Shown here in pieces: positions 19,401-27,722 of a stretch of 64,000 nucleotides of DNA. This stretch comes from Closterium sp. NIES-65 (lineage: Eukaryota > Streptophyta > Zygnematophyceae > Desmidiales > Closteriaceae): positions 5,018,501-5,082,500 of the forward strand of contig CANXME010002275.1 in NCBI GenBank assembly GCA_948144175.1. Reading direction: 5' to 3'. Within the stretch, counting starts at the first letter, position 1, and every line of letters begins with the position of its first letter. Under the pieces are notes generated by a model. It was not told the origin of the DNA, did no database searches, and saw only the letters and a program-made list of their open reading frames with translations. The position numbers and the translations under genes were made by a program.

Positions 19401-22400
19401 GACACCCGCCCACTCGCCATGTCGCGCACACTCTCCGTGTCACCAAACTCACTCACTGCCCTCGGCACCGCCTCCACTCTCTGCTGCTGCTGCTGCTCCA
19501 TCACTCTCGGTTGAATCACTCTTGGTTGAATCACTCTTGGTTGATGGTTCTGCTTCGGCTGAATTGCCCTCAGGTGAGGTACTCCTGGCTGATTCACATT
19601 CAAATTCACACTTGGATTTACACTCGGCTGATTGGATCTTAGTTGGTTGGTTTGTTGCTGCTGCAGCTGAGGTCCTGCTCTTAGGGCCCCTCTCAGCCGC
19701 TGCTCCAATGCCGACGCGCCACCTGGCGCGCCTCCCACTGCCCTGACTGCCAACGCATCTGTCAGCGTGTGCTGCTGCTGACGTGTGCTTGTATTGAAGG
19801 GGCTTATACTGAACGGGTCCCCTGCTGCCCCGTCTGCTGCTCTGCCTGCTGCTGCTGGGACTACCCCAAATCGAGTACCTACTCCTAAACCTGCTCCTGC
19901 TCCTACCCCTACTCCTGCTCCTACTCCTACTCCTGCCCCTGCTCCCGCTGCTCCTGCTGCTGCTGCCTGGGTTGCGGAATCAAGTACTCGCATCACTGAA
20001 TGGTCAACGGAGTATTTCCTGGTATCTGCAAAAGAACCTGGAGGGAACAGCACGAGATCTGTCCCTGCTGCTGACCCTGCTGCTGCTTTATCAGAGCTAG
20101 ATCTCGCCACAAGAGATGCTAGTTCAGACGCCAAGTCCCTTCCTCTTGGGGGAGGGTTTTCAAGCGCCACTTTACCATCAACTTGCATGGGCCTACCTCT
20201 TTCATCATAACTGGTTCTCGCCACAAACGATGCTAGTTCAGACGCCAAGTCCCTCCCTCCTCCTGCTGCCCTATTCTGAAGCGTTTCGTTGATATCAACT
20301 TGCATGAACCTACTGCTCTCACCACTCGCAGCTGCAGCGGCGGCGGCAGCACCAGCAGCAGCCGCAGCAGCAGTGCTATCCCCACTACCACCACCACCAC
20401 GAATACCACTCAAACCACCACCACCACCACTACCAGCATCAACACAAGCAGCAGTACTAACATCACCCCTACCACCACCGCTCCAGCCCTGGCCCGTCAT
20501 ACCCACTACACCGAACCTGCTCCTCTCTCCCGAACCTACTGCCGAACCACCAGACCCTACAGCAACCCTATCCTCGTTAGAAGCACCCCGTGAGAACCCT
20601 GTAATAGCCTTTTCCAGAGCCTCCATCTCTGCTGCGCGCATAGAGTCAATGCTAGCAAAGGGGAACTCTAAATCGAACTGGGACGCCTGTAGCGGCCGCT
20701 TGGACGGCTGTAGCGGCCGTTGCGCCGGCTGTAGCGGCTGGTTTGCCTGCTGCTGCTGACTCTGGTGCCGATTCTGCTGCTGGTATACATGCTGCTGCTG
20801 CTGCTGCTCCTGCTCCTGCTGCGGTTGCTGCTGTTGCTGATTCTGCGGCTCAATCTGTTGGTCCTGACCTTGCTGCACTAGCTCTGTATCCTGTCCCGAC
20901 AGCTGCCGTCGCACCAGCGCAAGCAAAAGCGAATCCGTCATCCTACCTCCTCCTTCCTGCTGCACTTGCTGCTGCGCCTGCTGCTGCTGCTCCTGCCGCT
21001 GCATCTGCTGCTGTTGCACTTGCTCCTTTCGCTGCATCTGCTGTTGCACTTGCTCCTTTCGCTGCATCTGCTGTTGCACTTGCTGCTCCTGCACCTGCTC
21101 ACGCCGCTGCATCTGATGATGCTGTGATTGCGGCCGCCCTTGCAGCGCCTCCCATAGCTGATCGTGCTGCTGCTGCTGCTGCAGTTGCTGCTGCGCCTGC
21201 TGCTGCTGCTGCTCCTGCCGCTGCATCTGATGTTGCTGTTGCGGCCGCCCTTGCAGCGCCTCCCATAGCTGATCGTGCTGCTGCTGTTGTTGCTGCTGCA
21301 GTTGCTGTTGCGGCTGCTGCTGCAGCAGCAGCTGCTCTAACTGCTGCTGCTCTACCTGCTGTCTCTCGTCTGTTTGCTTCTTCTGCAGGGGCTGCGGCTG
21401 CGGTTGCTGCTGCTGCTGCTGCTGCTGCGGATTTGACTGCGCTCTAGACACCTGCTGCTTCTGAAATCTAACCGCACTGGCCAGACGCTTAGCTAAGTCC
21501 ACTGGTTTCCTGCGAGGCCCAAGCTCTAATCCCCCCGAACCACTAAGTACTCCTCCCTCCTTGACGCCACTACTACTGCTACTGCCACCAACAGCAGCAG
21601 CAGCAGCAGCAGCAGCAACAGTAGGGCCGGTGCTGTCCGCGTAAGTGGTGAGGGCGGGTGTAGCGATTAAGGGAGATGCAATGGCGTGAGACTCGATGAA
21701 GGTTGGAGCGGCAACGGTGGGAAACGCAATGGAGGGAGGGGTTGCGGCGACAGGGGACTCGATGAAGGGGGGAGAAGCAACAGCAGGAGACGCAAGAGCG
21801 GGAGAAGCAGCAGCAGCAGCAGCAGCAGCAGCACCGTCGCCAGCACCCCCAGCAGCAGTAGCACCTGTTACCGACACTTGCGGCGACCCGGACGACGCTC
21901 GAATCGACGGTGACGATCGCTGCTGCTTGCCGCGCTGCTGCAGGCTCGAGCTCAGCGGCGCGCTCAGCAAGTACATGTTCCACTCCGCCGTAGCCGCTAC
22001 AGCAGCCACAGGCGCTACAGCCGCCACAGGAGCTACAGCCGCTACAGCCGGCAGAGTCGCTACAGTGGGCATAGCCGCTACAGCCGGCATAACCGCTGTA
22101 GCCGTTACATCCTCAGCCACGCGGTTACTACTGCTTCCTCCCTCTCTTCCACCCTCTTCTCCTGCTCCTGCGCCGCCTCCCCACATGTTTCCAAAAACCC
22201 CTTTGCTCCGCTTACCGACTCGACCTCTGCCGTCGCCGCCGCCCAATTCGCCTGATCCGCCGCCCAGCCCTCCCCCTTCAGGATCTGCGGAGGGGAACAC
22301 CGGCGGAGCAACGAATTCCTGCCAGCCGAGATCATGTGGTAACGCCGCCAGAGGCTGCTCCAGACTCGGATCCCCCCCTAGCCCTTGCCCTTGCGCTTGC

Positions 22401-22732
22401 CCTTGCCCTTGCGCTTGCCCTTGCGCTTGCACCCGTGCTTGTGCTTGCCCTTGAGCTTGCGCTTGCCTTGCCCTCATCATATCCACCCCGAAAACTGAAC
22501 CCCCCTGTTGCGGATCAATACTATGCTCTGTATCATGATCACCATGAACATAGTGCGAATCGACCAAATTAATAGGAGTGGTTGTAGTGCCACTATCACG
22601 GGTGATGTTGTAATTTCTAAATCCTTCGGCAAAGCGCGATTCATCGCCGGCTGCATGATCGTGAGATTCTGGCGGACGATCCACTAGAGGGTGATCCGTT
22701 AAACTGCCGTCGTGGTCATGGTGGTGTCCCAT
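13407..22732 (-). CDS. GRAS-domain transcriptional regulator with very long low-complexity N-terminus
   Basis: Nuclear regulator of the plant GRAS family. Five in-phase exons: 22732-19340, 18445-18287, 16652-16572, 14990-14352 and 13868-13407, about 1577 residues, where 450-800 is usual. The first ~1110 residues are poly-Gln, poly-Ala, Gly and Ser runs with no DELLA or other known motif. The GRAS domain begins at the end of exon 1 (GLLQLAEAVATGDQ, leucine heptad I) and continues in exon 2 (MQRVSHYLLTALAKR) and exon 3 (LQFCYSALACAML). The VHIID motif is IHIVDF in exon 4, and PFYRE and SAW regions fill exon 5 (KVVSLVEWDSNQQ, FFHNIFASHDAL, LLWNGQSILGASAW). Exon 4 carries an unusual ~75-residue Ser/Pro insert between VHIID and LRIRFTAVDPP. 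The start is uncertain: the frame stays open 5' of 22732 through a CA microsatellite, and an upstream exon is possible. Subfamily is not assigned. Confidence 0.87.
13930..14275 (-). repeat. Degraded copies of GRAS exon 5 start inside intron 4
   Basis: 13935-14200 repeats most of exon 5's upstream half (true copy 13660-13870; shared CGCGGCGGCC-AAGGAGAAGC block), including the acceptor and GATCATGCAG. Its frame is broken. A third, shorter copy of the acceptor edge (GCATCAACTGCATGATCATC) lies at about 14250-14275. Confidence 0.85.
15049..15726 (-). repeat. 122-bp tandem array of GRAS exon 4 acceptor edge, 5.6 copies
   Basis: Units start at 15049, 15171, 15293, 15415, 15537 and 15659. Each contains, on the minus strand, an acceptor CACAG followed by GACGCGGCAGAGGATGA and a decayed stretch of the VHIID-coding exon, then ~60 bases of intron. 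The parent copy is the true exon edge at 14935-15048. Units are virtually identical (one C/T difference near 15425), so the array is very recently expanded or homogenised. Confidence 0.95.
15727..16325 (-). repeat. Older decayed copies of the exon 4 acceptor edge
   Basis: At least four further copies of the CATCGTTGACTTTGC-type exon start with CTCTGCCGC-GTCCTGCAG acceptors are visible around 15830-15885, 15975-16065, 16130-16195 and 16255-16315. They diverge progressively away from the young array. Confidence 0.8.
16657..16790. repeat. 12-bp minisatellite, GGAGAGGGAYGG type
   Basis: About 11 imperfect copies of GGAGAGGGATGG / GGAGAGGGACGG immediately 5' (in gene sense) of GRAS exon 3. On the coding strand this is a CT-rich tract (CCATCCCTCTCC) next to the acceptor, so it may double as polypyrimidine tract. 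Confidence 0.92.
16800..17070. repeat. Duplicated GRAS intron 2 segment split by GTCGAC palindrome
   Basis: GACAGCAGGTGCAGCACCAT ... CTCACCTCAGGTGCGCGG (16801-16952) is followed by CTTTTGAGTCGACTCAAAAG (16956-16975) and then by GACAGCAGGTGCAGCACAAT ... CTCACCTCAGGTGTGCGG (16974-17058). The first copy also contains a CTGTCCTCGCA / CTGTCCTCTCA ten-base microrepeat. Confidence 0.88.
17058..17330. repeat. Fourfold segment with four GGCGCC-centred palindromes
   Basis: The segment GCTCAAATATGCRATMTAGTCT-like sequence, about 50-60 bases, occurs four times. Each copy is followed by a palindrome: about 17099-17116, 17161-17179 (CTTTTGAGGCGCCTCAAAA), 17221-17238 and 17283-17301 (GGTGCC, one arm mutated). 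Copies 1 and 3 and copies 2 and 4 are the closest pairs, so a two-unit block was itself duplicated (period about 122). Confidence 0.9.
17330..18250 (-). repeat. Degraded copies of GRAS exon 2 end inside intron 2
   Basis: Copies of the exon 2 segment encoding LTALAKRAxGALGTDYIA and its donor (true copy 18287-18370) occur around 17330-17380, 17440-17515, 17700-17770 and 18140-18235. Each has the CCCTCTTGGCGAGGGCAG core on the + strand. Two palindromes (GCTTTTGAGTCTACTCAAAA... at 17606 and GCTTTTGAGTCGACTCAAAA... at 17644) separate duplicated CAACACCTCAGTACC(A/T)TCTC segments at about 17557-17602 and 17664-17712. Confidence 0.85.
17781..18120. repeat. 21-bp tandem array, about 16 copies
   Basis: Unit CATCACCATCAGCTCTTGAG plus G, almost invariant (one CCTCACC variant near 18050). 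It lies in GRAS intron 2. It has no stops in several frames on both strands, which explains the long but meaningless frames seen there. Confidence 0.97.
18470..19110 (-). repeat. Five tandem copies of GRAS exon 2 start inside intron 1
   Basis: The exon 2 acceptor and first ~90 bases (encoding PRMVSLTRRLRPLSSPYG and MQRVSHYLLT; true copy 18360-18445) recur near 18505-18600, 18650-18735, 18800-18890, 18955-19035 and 19085-19110. Period is about 120-165. Each copy stops at GTAGTGTGAGAC followed by different intron sequence. Several remain open in frame but lack the rest of the exon. Confidence 0.88.
19118..19265 (-). repeat. Copy of GRAS exon 1 end inside intron 1
   Basis: 19118-19180 matches the exon 1 segment around 19425-19490 (CTCTCCGAGTCACCAAACTC, CGGCACCGCCTCCACCCTCT), and 19197-19260 matches the heptad-I coding end with its donor near 19335-19400 (GTGGCCACGGCTTCAGCCAG). 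The intervening exon sequence is missing, so it is a deleted duplicate. Confidence 0.82.
19860..22480 (-). repeat. Triplet-repeat-rich coding tract of GRAS N-terminus
   Basis: CTG/CAG, GCN and similar triplet runs encode poly-Gln (about 20690-21440), poly-Ala (20300-20370, 21590-21620, 21800-21835) and a GQAQAQ hexanucleotide repeat (22380-22470). Two ~120-bp copies of the HDQLWEALQGRPQ segment (near 21125-21170 and 21240-21285) show that the tract also grows by unequal duplication. Confidence 0.88.
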
Positions 22733-23005
22733 TTCGTGCTGACCGTCCAAGAAATCTCGCAGCGCGAATGGATCGATCGGGGTTGGGATTGGATCCAGGG
22801 CGGCATGATGATGTAAATCTGCTGCTACTAGTGGTAATGAATCGGGCAATTGCCACGTGGACTCTTCGAAATGCCATGGTTGCGTCGCGTCCCTGCGCAC
22901 CGTGATTATAGAACGCAAGGTCCGCGCAGTCAAAACGTGCGTAAGAAGACACGGAAGTACAAAAATAAAACGAAAAAGGAAAGAAGAGAGAAAGAAAGAA
23001 AAAAA

Positions 23006-23085
<80 letters not shown>

Positions 23086-23500
23086 GCACGCACGCACGCA
23101 CACACTCACTCTCTCTCTCTCTCTCTCAGACACACTCACACACCCAAACAAAACACAAAACAAACACAGAACTATAACGGGAAGAAGAAGAAACAACAAA
23201 GCTTCAGGAATTTCAGACCGACTATGAGACCCACCACAAAGAATTATGTTCGTCCATCAAGCTCCTGCTAAAATCAATCACAGCGGTATGAGCTCCAAGG
23301 ATCATCTCAGTTAGACACTCAAAGCACTCTTCTCTTTTTCCTACAGCAATCTCATGCAACAACTCGAAGTGGGAGGTGATGAAGGAGAGATCGCATGTAG
23401 TCTCGCCTTCCCTGTGCCACTGGGGAGGTGAAATCATACTCCTCCAGTTGTCGGCGTAACTGAGGTTCACTTGACATCACAACAGACAGCGTGGCCGCAA
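22733..23500. other. GRAS 5' region
   Basis: The GRAS frame remains open for about 55 codons 5' of the chosen start (segment encoding WHFEESTWQLPDSLP and HHHAALDPIPTPIDPF) without an ATG until the microsatellite. An AG at about 22890 could be an acceptor from an upstream exon. A 82-codon minus-strand frame at 23222-23470 (start MNLSYADNWRS) has no recognised relative; it could be that first exon, an upstream ORF or noise. Confidence 0.4.
23007..23130. repeat. Compound microsatellite (CA)n-(CGCA)n-(CT)n
   Basis: About 37 CA units from 23007, then CGCA units near 23081-23100, then CT units at 23108-23127. Located just upstream of the GRAS coding region on its promoter side. It translates as a Cys/Val run on the minus strand and should not be taken as protein. 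Confidence 0.97.
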
Positions 23501-26250
23501 TCAGGGCATAGAGTGGTGGAATGGAGAGAGCATAGGCGGTCGAAGATGCAATGTACTATCCTCGCTTGGACCGAACAAACAATTGGGTCGTGTCGTCGTA
23601 TCCTCCTGCTGGGATCAGTCGTCTGCACAGAGATTTAGCGGGCTAGTTACTTCGCTACCCATCCTCACCACACTTTACAACCCGCGTCCTAAATTGCGGG
23701 CCCCGAGGGTCAAGTTTTTATAACTTGACGAAGTTGAGTGTCCAAGCTTTAGAAAGTCACGCACTTGCAATTTGGGACTTGCGAAGACAGATACACTCAC
23801 CAGGGGGAAAACCGAGGGTTGGCTGGGTCTCGCGAAAAAAACGAACCTAGACGAAATCGGAAACTCTCGCCAAAGCCCACACCAGAAAAACTCCCTCTGG
23901 TCAACTTTTAAAAGCATGAACAATTTGGGCCGCCGGCTTTAACGTGTGAGAGGACACTGACCAATCCACGCAACTCTACACAGATTTTCGTTGATTTGTG
24001 CAATGTGCAAGCCAAAGCAGGTCAGGTCCAAGATGTGATGCGATGTGCTAGTTATGCGTGGAGAATAACGGATTCAACAAACCCGTTTCTTACCGTTACT
24101 GTACAGTTCTGCCCTGGGGTTGCTCTGCTTGCAAAATTTGCTGCTAAAAAAAAACAGTTTTCTTTGTTTATGCTGCGTTGATTGGTGGTGTATGTTATCC
24201 ACGGACGGTCCACAGATAAAAGACGCAAATCATCTGGGACCCCGCAAATCATATGGCAAGACTTCGCTGAAATGACTGTACGGGCTGAATAGTGTACACC
24301 CTCATTCTCGTTAGACTGGCATATGTTATACTGACGGGGACGCTTAGTGTAGCCGCAGCGGACCAAAGAAGGTCCTATCACATGCGTTATACTGACAGTT
24401 TGACCCAGGGCATTTAGTCAAGGTTCTATACGTTCTAGAATGGTATTGCTGTTTTCTAAGCGGTTAGGACAGTTATTCAGCGTTAACGGATTTTTACGGC
24501 CCCAAGTCTGGTTTCGTCGCCTCGTGCGACTTGGCCCGCAACCGAGTTATCTAACCAGCCCACTACGTCCAAACTTTGTAGCCACTGCGTCCGTCGGTGA
24601 GAAGACTGAGAACAAAGGTGTACATTAATGTACACTTCTTTGATCAACCTAGCAGCTCAACACCAAAAACCGACTCGCAAGCTGACAAAACGCCAGATCA
24701 CACGACATAAAGAGCAGGTTGCATACGAAACACGTTTCCCAGAGAAGTCCGCACATCTCAGCCATTAAAATCCGCCATCTCCTTCAGATCTTATCCTTCC
24801 ATACCGTTCTTCCCCTCCCCACATGGGCTTATGTCATCAGAGCAATAACCCTGTTTTGACTGAAATTACAAGGTTTTTCTTAAGGAGCCCTGATTTTCAC
24901 AATGCAATTTTTGGACCAGCCCGTAAAACTGAAGGGAAATTATCAAGGACACTCCATCGCTCCGGGAGATTTTCGAGGGGACCCGGATGTTTTAGCAACA
25001 CTTGTTCTCCCCGAGCTGCTTTGCACACCCTCCTCCCTCTGCTCGTGAACTACGAGCGGGCCACTTTTAGTGGACTTCCCTTACCATTCGTTCTTCGTTT
25101 GGTCTCCAAGTGGTTAAAACCCCGTTTTACGTCAGCATACCCCGTTCTCCGTACACTGACAATTTCCAAGTCCTACAAAAAGTCTCTCTCCCACACCTCT
25201 AGAGTCGCTCCTTCATCTCCAACCTCCCTAGCACTCATCTATAACCCAGTGTGAGTTTCTCGATCATCCCACCAGAGTCTGGTATGCAGGTTTCCAAACT
25301 TTTTCTGGCTCGAACCCGGATTTGACGAGGCTTTTTTTTCGCTGGCTCGGATTTTAAAGGGTCTTTTACATAGGGGCCCGGATCGTCCGAGCTAGCACAA
25401 ATCCTAGCAATAGCCCTACACCCCACCCCAGCCTCAACTTTGGCTCCCCTCACCAGCACCACCCTGACTCTGCGACTCCACAAAAAAACAATACAGCCAG
25501 CTTATTGCCAGCTACTTCTCAAATAATCATTGGAGCTGTGCCGTGTTTGATGGCCAATGACAACATCCAGTCTGGCACCGTGTCAATGGCACAGTGAGTC
25601 CTCACGAAGGAGTTGCTGGATGCAGTCGGGGAATCTGGATTCTGGAGCACCCAACCCTGCCACTCCAGGGTGAAGGAGGAATTTTTCCCGTTCAAGAGAT
25701 TGCGAATGTGGCAATACAGAACCGAACTGTGCTTTGCAAGTTCGCGAAATAGGCGTTGAAACGCACCCCACCTAGGCGCTGTTCTGCAGCCCACTTCCCA
25801 TCACGGAACGGAAAGTAGGAAATTGCCTAGTGTAAGGAATTTTCTCGGCATTCTTTACAGAGCCCGACTACATCGCGTACAGCAACAGCCGTTGTTCGCC
25901 CGTTACTACTAACGGGGGTTCGCCAACTTCGCGCACACTGTTTTGCCAAACCTCGCATTGCTGGCCTGGCCGTGTCGGCCTACGCTTCGGGACTAGTTCG
26001 AGCCTCGCTGCCAGCATAGCACTAGCTAGCTCACACGCACCGCGTTACCGTTTGCAAATTTCGCGTATAAATGTTCGCTCATGCCTTTGCTCACATGTTG
26101 TACTCGTTTGACACCTTAGTGCAATTCTCGCTACCTCGATCCATTGCACCCGTAACTCTCGGTATTCAGAGCCTCTTTCCTTTTCGGACCGCGCATCCCC
26201 GCACCCCAAGAACTCAGCTTTTGATTTTTCCTCGAAAGGACTCACGCACC
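23500..26250. other. Unassigned stretch upstream of the gypsy element
   Basis: About 2.7 kb with composition nearer 47-50% GC and only short frames. I recognise no gene, tRNA or transposon domain. The last few hundred bases (about 25830 onward, starting TGTAAGGAATTTTCTCGG) may be the 5' LTR and leader of the gypsy element, but no second LTR exists in the window to prove it. Confidence 0.4.
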
Positions 26251-26253
26251 TTA

Positions 26254-26402
26254 GGGCGTATTCCTTTCCTCCTATCAATCTGACCTCCTATCAAGCTCAC
26301 ACTGAAAAATCCCCTAAACCCTAAACCTCTCGCTACTTTTCCCAGGCAAAAGTACAGCCTTGATAGGAGGTGGCCTTGATAGGAGGCTGTAGGAATACGC
26401 CC
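26254..26402. mobile_element. 149-bp MITE with TTA duplication (PIF/Harbinger-like)
   Basis: Starts GGGCGTATTCCTTTCCTCCT and ends AGGCTGTAGGAATACGCCC; the outer 11 bases are perfect inverted repeats. A second inner inverted repeat (CTCCTATCAA with TTGATAGGAG) occurs twice on each side. TTA directly flanks both ends (26251-26253 and 26403-26405), the TSD of PIF/Harbinger and Tourist elements. It carries no ORF. It contains two CCCTAAA units (26312-26325). Confidence 0.88.
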
Positions 26403-26493
26403 TTAGCACCTAGGAGCCGCTGTCCTCGCGTTCTCTTGTAAACGCGTGAAGCCAAGACTGCGCCTAGACTAAGACGAGCCGACGCCCTTCGAA

Positions 26494-27663
26494 ATGGCTG
26501 AGCATATCGACGTCACGACTCTCACGCAGGAGCACTTGAACGATCTGTTGCGACAAATCCGCGAGAGCGCCGAAGAAATCGCGACGTTGACGGCACAACG
26601 CTCGTCCCTGCAAAATCATCTCACACGAGCACAACAAGCGCAATCTCAAGCACCTGGCATTCCGGAACAGCCCGCACCACAAGCATCACAACACGGAAGT
26701 GTGGGGCAACCCGCGAGCGCGGCCAGTGATGGTGTCGTCCGCCCCGACGGAGACGAAGACCACGGCACGACACACCTCGGAACGACGAATGCGGCCCGAA
26801 GCCAGCCACGCGTCACAATTTCAGCACCAACCGACGATTCGGCACTGCCGTCACCGATGCCGCTAAAGCCGCAGCGTCCGCCATGCTTCGATCTCAGTCA
26901 AAGGGGTAGTCCTACCGTTCAGACGTGGTTGTTCACGATGAACGTGCTTTTCGACGCCAACTACGTCTCGGAGGATACGGTGAAAATCCGCTACGCCGTG
27001 TCTCTACTGCGAGGACCCGCCATGGATTCGTGGCTCATCATCGTCACGAAGCCGATGGACTACGCGAATCTACCGACACGGGAAGGACAAACCAGACCCT
27101 GGGCGCCGTCGTACTTCGTGGAGGTGCCCCAGTATCGCACGTTGGACGCGTGGTGCGCAGGTCTGTGCACTCGTTTCGAGCCAATCGCGGCTTCCATGGC
27201 GGCGCGACAGAAGCTCCGCACTTGGCGCCAACTCGGTTCCGTCCAAGACTACAAGAGCGGATTTCTGGCGCTATGCGAGCAGGTGGGATGCATGCACGAG
27301 AGCGAGCGCATCGACCGCTACATCGGCGGCCTGAACCAGGACATTGCTCATGAAATCCAGCTTCGCGGCGTCACGGACTTTCAAGAAATTCTCGCTATGG
27401 CGGAGAAACTTGACTTCTTCCGCCGACCGAGACCGGGGTCCTACGGAAGCAGCCATTGGGGACATTGGTCTCGTGGGACGAACGAGGGCGCTACGATACG
27501 TGCCGTCGCCGCAAATGCCGCTGCTGTACCATTCAAAGGGCGCTGCTTTGCGTGCAATCGGCCGGGACACCGCAAGAGCGAATGCCCAGAGAACGCTAAA
27601 GGAAATGGGGAAGCTGAGCAGCAGAAACAGACCAAGCAGCAGGGAAACGCTGGAAGTCAGTAG
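26494..27663 (+). CDS. Gypsy Gag polyprotein
   Basis: Structural capsid-nucleocapsid protein of the gypsy element, 389 residues and uninterrupted. The N-terminus has a predicted coiled-coil-like stretch (HLNDLLRQIRESAEEIATL), then a Pro/Ala/Gln linker. The retrotransposon-Gag capsid region lies about residues 130-310 (VQTWLFTMNVLFDAN, WRQLGSVQDYKSGFLALCEQ). A canonical zinc knuckle CX2CX4HX4C (CFACNRPGHRKSEC) is at about residues 350-363. It is the only intact gene left in this element, and whether it is expressed is unknown. Confidence 0.88.
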   Translation: MAEHIDVTTLTQEHLNDLLRQIRESAEEIATLTAQRSSLQNHLTRAQQAQSQAPGIPEQPAPQASQHGSVGQPASAASDGVVRPDGDEDHGTTHLGTTNAARSQPRVTISAPTDDSALPSPMPLKPQRPPCFDLSQRGSPTVQTWLFTMNVLFDANYVSEDTVKIRYAVSLLRGPAMDSWLIIVTKPMDYANLPTREGQTRPWAPSYFVEVPQYRTLDAWCAGLCTRFEPIAASMAARQKLRTWRQLGSVQDYKSGFLALCEQVGCMHESERIDRYIGGLNQDIAHEIQLRGVTDFQEILAMAEKLDFFRRPRPGSYGSSHWGHWSRGTNEGATIRAVAANAAAVPFKGRCFACNRPGHRKSECPENAKGNGEAEQQKQTKQQGNAGSQ

Positions 27664-27722
27664 CAGACGGGCCCTCTACTGACAGGTCACGCCGCTCGCC
27701 CGACCCAACCGACCCTCACCGA

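Noticed and set aside
22716-23105. Start of the GRAS frame with a Cys/Val run
   Set aside because: It is translated CA microsatellite. The protein start was placed at 22732 instead, with the uncertainty stated.
25830-26250. 5' LTR of the gypsy element
   Set aside because: A TG start and suitable distance to Gag are suggestive, but there is no second LTR and no clear primer-binding site, so it was not annotated as an LTR.
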